Shown here one piece after another: positions 6,457-10,971 of a DNA stretch of 10,971 bases (the first letter of the stretch is position 1; each line of letters begins with the position of its first letter). A program made the position numbers and the translations under genes. Under the pieces are notes generated by a model, which saw only the letters and a program-made list of their open reading frames with translations, did not search any database and had not been told where the DNA came from. Source of the DNA: CAYNMC01 sp964398365 (lineage in GTDB: Bacteria; Patescibacteriota; Microgenomatia; UBA1400; CAYNMC01); NCBI GenBank assembly GCA_964398365.1, contig CAYNMC010000003.1:1-10971 (forward strand), in the 5' to 3' direction.

Positions 6457-9357
6457 TTAATGTTTTTTAGCAAAAGGACAAATAAAGTTATATTCGCAAT
6501 ATTGACAGGGAAAAGGGTAATTAGGTTTGGCAGAAAAATCACTTTTTTTGATCTCTTCAATGGTTTTTAAAATAGATTCTTTTTCTTCAATTAGCTGTTC
6601 TTGGCTACGAAAAGTAGTAATTTTTTTATTTTCTTCAATGAAATAAAGTGAAAGCTGTTTAACTTCAAGATTTAAACACCATTTTGCTGCCATCGCATAA
6701 ATACTCAACTGTCGATCTTTATCGACATCGGCCTGTTCTTTAGCTTTACCTGTCTTATAATCAATCAACTCATAACCTTCCTCTAATCTATCAATTCTGT
6801 CGATTTTACCAATCAAAGGTAAAGTTCCTATTTTTAAAATAAATTTTTTCTCAAGATGCCAAGGCTTGCCGGGAAATTTTTCTTTATGGCTCTCAAAATA
6901 TTTTTTTAAATATTTTTTACCTTCGGCAAATCTTTGTTTTTTATGTTCTTCACTTTCATAGCCACTGGCATCAAAATGTTTTTCATATAAAGCCAATAAA
7001 TTTTCTAAGCTTAAAAACTGGTTTTTTCCTTCTAAAAGATGAAAATTATGAAGAGTTGTATGAATTGTTTGACCAAAGGTAAAGACGTGGTGCGGCCGCG
7101 TTGGAATTTGCAAAATATAACGATATTTATACTTCAAGGGGCAAGTTAGAAAGGTATCAATTTGAGAAAAAGAAATATAGGAAAGTTCTATCCTTCCTTT
7201 AATTACTTTAATCTTTTTAGGTACAATCGGTTTTCTGGTTAAAAACCAAGAAAGTTGCTGTGCCGCCGGTTTTACCAAGTTAATCCTTAGTCCCAATTCT
7301 CCCAAAAATGGCGAAGGTTTTTTGGGTCGAGCTCCCCCATAATTTATACCTAAAGTTAAAAATAGCCAATCTCTGGCTCGAGTGCAGGCTACATAAAATA
7401 AACGCCGCTCTTCCTGGAGATGAGCATCGCCAAGAGGCAGGCTTTCCTTTACTAAAGCTTCGGGAAACTCGATTGGATCTCCTCTTTTGCGGGTAGGGAA
7501 GCGATCAGAAACACAATTCACCACAAAAACTACCGGAAATTCCAAACCTTTAGCACTGTGAACAGTCATTAGAGATACGGTGTCAATATCCTCAATTTCT
7601 GCTTGAGCCGGATTCTCTCCTGATTCAATAAGAATCTCTAGCCAGTCAATAAATTCTACTAAGCTATTTAAAGTATTTTCCCTTTCAAAAATTTTAATTT
7701 TTTCAAAGAATAAGTTTAAATTCTTAAGCTTTAGTTGATTTTCTACTGACTCCTCTTCTAAAAATTTTTTGATAAAACCGCTCTCCCAAACAAAATCATA
7801 TAAAACTTTACTGGCAGGGTTTTTAACGACTTTTAATTGCGCCTCTTTGATTTGCTTGACCACAAAAGCTAATTTGGTATCTTCGCCGGCTTTTTTTTCA
7901 ATCAACTCCCAAAGAGAAATCCTTACTGCCCGAGCCTGATGAAGATAAGTCAATAAATCTGGCGGGGCGATACCAAAAACCTCGACTTGTAATAACTGAA
8001 AAAGGTTAGCAGAGTCATTTGGATCGACTACCGCTTTAGCAAAATAGATAAGTTCACGCACTTCCGGTTGATCAAATAGCCCCCTGTTACCAACAAGCTG
8101 ATAGGGGATACCTACTCTTTTTAAAGCCGCCAAAAAAGGATCTAAATGATTATTGGCTCTTCCTAAAATTGCAAAATCTTTATAAGTATAGTTTTCTTTG
8201 GCACTAAGTTCGAAAATTTTATTAATCACAAAATCTGCTTCCTCTTCCAAAGTTGGCAATTGATAAATTTTAGGGAAGGGCAAATGGTCTCCCCTAATAG
8301 CCTTAAGTTTTTTGTTAATCTTCAATTTCTCCTCTAATCGATCGGGATTATTATTAACAATCATTTTATAAGCGCTATCGAGTAATTTTTGACCAGAGCG
8401 ATAATTTGCTGTTAAGATAACTTCCTTAGTTTGGGGATAATGTTGTTTAAAATCCAAAATATTGGAAACGGCTGCTCCCCGCCATTTATAAATTGATTGA
8501 TCATCATCACCTACCACCACCAAATTAGGCTTATTTTGAGGAGGAGCCAATAATTTGATTAATTGGAGTTGGGCCCAATTTGTATCCTGAAATTCATCAA
8601 CAAGAATGTGCTTAAATTGATTTTGATATTTTTTAAGAATTGCCGGCCGCTGCCGAAATAACTTCAAACTCCAAGTAATTAAATCTCCAAAATCCAAAAA
8701 GTTTTCTTTAATTTTAATCTCCTGATATTTCTTATAAGCATTGGCTAATTCTAAAAGTCTTTCTTGATCATCCGCAGTCTTTATCTCATTTTGAGTTTCG
8801 AGTTCTAACTTTGATTTTTGATTTTTGATTTTTGATTTTTTTCTCATCCAACTCATAAATTCCTCTGAAGTAATATCCTCATCTTGTAGTCTAGAGAAAA
8901 ATTTCACTAGGGCCCCGATGAACTTCGTCGGATTCCCCAAAGGTAAATAATAATTCAAACCCAAATCAAATAGATGTTTTCGGAGCAAAATCCATTGATT
9001 GGCCTGATCTAAAATTTTATAATCCGTTGACAAACCAATTTCTAAACCTTCTTCTCTTAAAATCTGATCGCCAAAAGAATGAAAGGTCATTAACCAAGGC
9101 TCCTCATAACCCAAAGGCATAACAACATCTAAACGTGTTAACATCTCCTGGGCTGCTTTTTCAGTAAAGGTTAAGGCTAAAATTTCTGAAGGTTTAACTT
9201 TTTTTTCAGCAATTAAGTATTTAATTCTTTCGGTAATCACTGTGGTTTTTCCCGTTCCTGCACCAGCCACAATCAACAAGGGACCCTGTTCATGTTCTAC
9301 TGCCATTTTTTGAGAAGGATTAAGTTTCTTCTCTGTTTGGTTATTTATCACCACCAT
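6457..9357 (-). CDS. UvrD-like helicase fused to PD-(D/E)XK nuclease (AddA/RecB/AdnB-like)
   Basis: This 966-residue enzyme has an SF1A helicase N-terminus and a RecB-type nuclease C-terminus. The helicase shows motif I GAGTGKT (32-38), Ia TFTEKAAQEM, II VDEFQDT (253-259), III VVVGDDDQSIYKWRGA (about 279-294), V LMTVHSAKGLEF (about 594-605) and VI FYVACTRAR (about 646-654). The nuclease begins near 722 (YISFSQIDTF) and has His766 in GQTIH, Asp853 in GKIDRID, Asp866 and Lys868 in IDYKTGK, and a QLSIYA motif. Cysteines 739, 951, 954 and 960 (C...C-x2-C-x5-C) match the Fe-S 'iron staple' of AddB/Cas4-like nucleases. It likely processes double-strand DNA ends for recombination. No AddB/AdnA partner is encoded here. 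It lies 39 nt downstream of rmuC, probably co-transcribed. A repeat-derived low-complexity insert sits near residues 170-190. Confidence 0.92.
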   Translation of the reverse strand: MVVINNQTEKKLNPSQKMAVEHEQGPLLIVAGAGTGKTTVITERIKYLIAEKKVKPSEILALTFTEKAAQEMLTRLDVVMPLGYEEPWLMTFHSFGDQILREEGLEIGLSTDYKILDQANQWILLRKHLFDLGLNYYLPLGNPTKFIGALVKFFSRLQDEDITSEEFMSWMRKKSKIKNQKSKLELETQNEIKTADDQERLLELANAYKKYQEIKIKENFLDFGDLITWSLKLFRQRPAILKKYQNQFKHILVDEFQDTNWAQLQLIKLLAPPQNKPNLVVVGDDDQSIYKWRGAAVSNILDFKQHYPQTKEVILTANYRSGQKLLDSAYKMIVNNNPDRLEEKLKINKKLKAIRGDHLPFPKIYQLPTLEEEADFVINKIFELSAKENYTYKDFAILGRANNHLDPFLAALKRVGIPYQLVGNRGLFDQPEVRELIYFAKAVVDPNDSANLFQLLQVEVFGIAPPDLLTYLHQARAVRISLWELIEKKAGEDTKLAFVVKQIKEAQLKVVKNPASKVLYDFVWESGFIKKFLEEESVENQLKLKNLNLFFEKIKIFERENTLNSLVEFIDWLEILIESGENPAQAEIEDIDTVSLMTVHSAKGLEFPVVFVVNCVSDRFPTRKRGDPIEFPEALVKESLPLGDAHLQEERRLFYVACTRARDWLFLTLGINYGGARPKKPSPFLGELGLRINLVKPAAQQLSWFLTRKPIVPKKIKVIKGRIELSYISFSQIDTFLTCPLKYKYRYILQIPTRPHHVFTFGQTIHTTLHNFHLLEGKNQFLSLENLLALYEKHFDASGYESEEHKKQRFAEGKKYLKKYFESHKEKFPGKPWHLEKKFILKIGTLPLIGKIDRIDRLEEGYELIDYKTGKAKEQADVDKDRQLSIYAMAAKWCLNLEVKQLSLYFIEENKKITTFRSQEQLIEEKESILKTIEEIKKSDFSAKPNYPFPCQYCEYNFICPFAKKH
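8811..8838 (-). repeat. heptanucleotide tandem repeat inside the helicase-nuclease gene
   Basis: There are four perfect copies of TTGATTT on the plus strand (AAATCAA on the coding strand). Because 7 is not a multiple of 3, successive copies are read in different frames, giving a Lys/Ser/Asn/Ile/Gln-rich stretch at about residues 173-183. The total of 28 nt is also not a multiple of 3, so gain or loss of one copy would shift the frame. The segment lies in helicase domain 1B, between TSEEFMSWM and the helix leading to LDFGDLI. Confidence 0.85.
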
Positions 9358-9396
9358 ATCAAACAGTCTGCTAAGTTAAATAATGATGTTTTAATT

Positions 9397-10407
9397 TTAT
9401 TCGCTTTCTTGCGCGAGCAGTTGTTTTCTTTCCTCTGATTCTGCTAAAGTTTGACTGGAGTTAAGTTTTTGACCTAAAAGAAAAAAGCTTTGTCTCACAT
9501 TAACCATTTGATTATAAGCATTGGTAAGATGCCTACCCAAAATTGCCAAAACTTCTTCCGTCTTTTCATAATCTTTCTGAACGGCACGCAAAAGCTGGAA
9601 AACTTGACGCGATCGGGCCTCAATTTTTTGGCCTTCAAAAGAAAGAAGAATCATTTGGAGATGAGCATACAAAGTGGTAGGCGAAACAGGATAAATTCTC
9701 GATTGACGGGCAAAATTGGTGATTTCCGGATCATTAACAATTTCATAATAAACAGCCTCAGAAGGAATATACATCAACGCTAAATCCATCGTACCCTCTT
9801 CAGGAAGAATGTATTTTCTGGCAATATCACGAATATGCTTTCTCACATCATTGATAAAATCCTTTCTTGCCTGCTTTTTTTGAGTTTCATTTTCAAATTT
9901 AACCATTTTCTGAAAATTCTCCATGGGAAATTTTGAATCGATGGGTAAAATTCCGGCGGCGGTTTTAATAGCCGCATCAACCTTCTCTCCTGATTTAAAA
10001 GTATACTGAAGATGGAAAGTGTTTTTGGGAAATAACTGATTAAGTAAATCTTTTAAAACCTCCTCGCCAATGTTACCCCTTAACTTAGGACTCTTTAAAA
10101 AATCCTGAAGATCTTTCATTGAACGACCAATCTCGCTCATTTGACCAACTTCTTTAGAAACTTGAGCAATATATTTTGCGGCTTTATCTAAACGCTCATT
10201 AAGATCCCTGCTAGATCTTTGGAGGGCAGCTACCATATTTTTATTGGTACCATCCAACGAAACCTGCATGCTTTTTAACCACTCAATTAAGGTTTTGTCA
10301 TTCTCTGTTTTATCTTTAATTTCTGTCAATTTTCTATTAAGTAACCAAAAAATAATAAAAATTAAAAGAATAATTAAAGCGGAAAAAAAATAAAGTTCAC
10401 TGCTCAT
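9397..10407 (-). CDS. rmuC: DNA recombination protein RmuC
   Basis: This 336-residue RmuC has an N-terminal membrane anchor (about residues 4-24), a charged, probably coiled-coil region (about 25-100), and a restriction-endonuclease-like core. The core contains GNIGEEVL (111-118), VDAAI (143-147) and LPIDSKFP (154-161), the D-xK arrangement of this family, followed by the IPSEAVYYEI block (214-223). In E. coli, loss of rmuC raises inversions between short inverted repeats. RmuC-family proteins are thought to cut DNA during recombination or against foreign DNA. The first gene of a two-gene unit with the helicase-nuclease 39 nt downstream, it has a perfect TATAAT -10 box 7 nt before its ATG and no Shine-Dalgarno site. 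It is somewhat shorter than E. coli RmuC (about 475 residues), mostly in the coiled coil. Confidence 0.93.
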   Translation of the reverse strand: MSSELYFFSALIILLIFIIFWLLNRKLTEIKDKTENDKTLIEWLKSMQVSLDGTNKNMVAALQRSSRDLNERLDKAAKYIAQVSKEVGQMSEIGRSMKDLQDFLKSPKLRGNIGEEVLKDLLNQLFPKNTFHLQYTFKSGEKVDAAIKTAAGILPIDSKFPMENFQKMVKFENETQKKQARKDFINDVRKHIRDIARKYILPEEGTMDLALMYIPSEAVYYEIVNDPEITNFARQSRIYPVSPTTLYAHLQMILLSFEGQKIEARSRQVFQLLRAVQKDYEKTEEVLAILGRHLTNAYNQMVNVRQSFFLLGQKLNSSQTLAESEERKQLLAQESE

Positions 10408-10414
10408 AAGCTTA

Positions 10415-10420
10415 ATTATA
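10415..10420 (-). promoter_or_regulatory. -10 box of rmuC
   Basis: A perfect TATAAT on the minus strand ends 7 nt before the rmuC ATG (10407-10405), which fits a leaderless transcript. No clear -35 is visible. It overlaps the -10 box of the divergent membrane-protein gene. Confidence 0.55.
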
Positions 10421-10422
10421 CT
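10417..10422 (+). promoter_or_regulatory. -10 box of the small membrane-protein gene
   Basis: TATACT (5/6) on the plus strand ends 11 nt before the ATG at 10434. TAAAAT at 10422-10427 is an alternative. It shares four positions with the rmuC -10 on the opposite strand, so the two promoters should compete. No Shine-Dalgarno sequence precedes the ATG. Confidence 0.4.
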
Positions 10423-10433
10423 AAAATATTATT

Positions 10434-10757
10434 ATGAGGCGTCGCAAAAATTATTTTCTTGATTTGATGTTTATGATTATTTTCTGGTTAATGTTTGCTT
10501 TAATGATTTTTTTTGTGGAACCAGAAATGATCAAAGATATTCCTTTTAAAGATACTTATCTGCCGTTTTTTCTTAATCTTTTTTTAGCTTTATTTTTTAC
10601 TTTTGCCTTAATTTTCCGCAACAACCGGCGAGGTTTTATGGCTGCCCTCAGTCTTATCTTGCTTTTAAGCTTAAAACTTAACGGTTTGGCTAACTTGTTT
10701 AATTTTTTACTTATTGTTAGTGTTAGCCTCCTCCTTGACCGTCTTTTTTCTTCTTAA
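10434..10757 (+). CDS. small four-helix membrane protein, function unknown
   Basis: This 107-residue hydrophobic protein has four likely membrane helices at about residues 9-27, 43-61, 67-82 and 85-103. A basic start (MRRRK) and a short basic loop FRNNRRG (61-67) between helices 2 and 3 put the N-terminus and this loop on the cytoplasmic side. The short loop after helix 1 contains VEPEMIKDIPFKDTY. I recognise no catalytic motif and assign no function. It diverges from rmuC across 26 nt. Its stop codon lies 2 nt before the insertion-element end at 10760, so the C-terminus could have been altered by the insertion. The ORF ends after helix 4, so there is no sign of severe truncation. Confidence 0.75.
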   Translation: MRRRKNYFLDLMFMIIFWLMFALMIFFVEPEMIKDIPFKDTYLPFFLNLFLALFFTFALIFRNNRRGFMAALSLILLLSLKLNGLANLFNFLLIVSVSLLLDRLFSS

Positions 10758-10856
10758 ATTGAATAGGTTACGAAACATTTGAGACTATAGTGATTATAGT
10801 TGAAGACAGGAATTCCAACAAGCTTTCATCATCTTTGGTTTGGCTTTAAGGGTTAT

Positions 10857-10878
10857 GATAGGTTTATGAAAACCTATC
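10857..10878 (+). promoter_or_regulatory. hairpin with transposase start codon in its loop (right copy)
   Basis: GATAGGTTT (10857-10865) pairs perfectly with AAACCTATC (10870-10878). The loop ATGA consists of the transposase start codon plus one A. Pairing would constrain ribosome access to the start, comparable in principle to structures that limit transposase translation in IS10-type elements. Confidence 0.55.
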
Positions 10879-10971
10879 AGCATATCAACCAGTTTGATCA
10901 AAACGAAGTAGCCAGATTCAGGTTGGAAGCCATTAAATTCTTTGATGAATTTGGTTTAAAACCAACTCTTT
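10866..10971 (+). CDS. transposase N-terminus, partial
   Basis: Thirty-five intact codons run off the window end: MKTYQHINQF..., then EVARFRLEAIKFFDEFGLKPTL. This is a helical N-terminus that in the left copy continues into a helix-turn-helix (KVSKATVY). I take it for an integrase-core (DDE) transposase of IS481-like type; the catalytic domain is not in view, so the family is tentative. AAGGG at 10848-10852 lies 13 nt upstream of the ATG, far for a Shine-Dalgarno site. The ATG itself is in a hairpin loop. Unlike the left copy it has no frameshift in the visible part. Confidence 0.6.
   Translation, partial: MKTYQHINQFDQNEVARFRLEAIKFFDEFGLKPTL

Larger units (their letters stand above)
10760..10971 (+). 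mobile_element. insertion-element end (IS481-like), right copy
   Basis: This is the inverted second copy of the element end at 1-362, reading out of the window on the plus strand. It starts with TGAATAGGTTAC 2 nt after the membrane-protein stop codon. About 105 nt of untranslated element end lie between the terminus and the transposase ATG at 10866. The window stops 106 nt into the coding region, so the other terminus and any target duplication are not visible. Confidence 0.7.

Noticed and set aside
8811..8838. CRISPR-like array at the heptamer repeat
   Set aside because: The unit is 7 nt with no spacers; it is a simple tandem repeat inside a gene.
1..10971. Assembly hairpin (palindromic artefact) as cause of the inverted ends
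   Set aside because: The two arms differ at 14 positions plus a gap and have different flanks, so they are two real copies rather than a fold-back of one read or contig. Contig-end effects remain possible.
1..10971. Recoded UGA (Gly), known in some CPR lineages
   Set aside because: The intact genes contain no in-frame UGA, and the second FemAB gene ends sensibly at UGA next to the convergent gene.

Overview
The window is AT-rich bacterial DNA with tightly packed genes and the standard genetic code: UGA is used as a stop, and Trp is encoded by UGG. The gene set is a pair of FemAB-type peptidyltransferases, compact SF1 helicases, RmuC, a protease-less Lon-type ATPase and a MNT/HEPN pair. Together with apparently leaderless promoters and the lack of Shine-Dalgarno sequences in front of most genes, this suggests a small-genome Candidate Phyla Radiation lineage, most likely Microgenomates-like. 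That assignment is inference from gene content and style; no rRNA or other taxonomic marker is present.

Layout. Positions 1-362 hold the decayed start of an insertion element pointing out of the window (minus strand). Positions 363-553 (191 nt) are non-coding, and I recognise nothing in them. Positions 554-2350 (minus strand) are a three-gene operon: MNT nucleotidyltransferase, HEPN protein, and a Lon-type AAA+ ATPase lacking the protease domain. The 185-nt divergent intergenic region 2351-2535 carries promoters both ways, a long AT-only inverted repeat and a possible 20-codon ORF. Positions 2536-4362 (plus) encode a compact UvrD/PcrA helicase. Positions 4450-5490 and 5549-6451 (plus) encode two diverged FemAB-family proteins. 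Convergent to them, 10407-6457 (minus) encodes RmuC followed by a UvrD-type helicase fused to a PD-(D/E)XK nuclease with a four-cysteine Fe-S motif. A small four-helix membrane protein (10434-10757, plus) diverges from rmuC across 26 nt with overlapping -10 boxes. The window closes (10760-10971) with a second, inverted copy of the same insertion-element end.

How it fits together. Half the coding capacity is DNA repair or recombination (UvrD/PcrA, helicase-nuclease, RmuC). The FemAB pair points to peptidoglycan peptide cross-bridge chemistry. The most unusual unit is the MNT-HEPN-Lon ATPase operon, which looks like a toxin-antitoxin-like pair joined to an unfoldase-type ATPase. The whole 10.4-kb gene block lies between about 93% identical inverted copies of an IS end, so it is a possible inversion substrate. 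The repeats may equally mark assembly boundaries.
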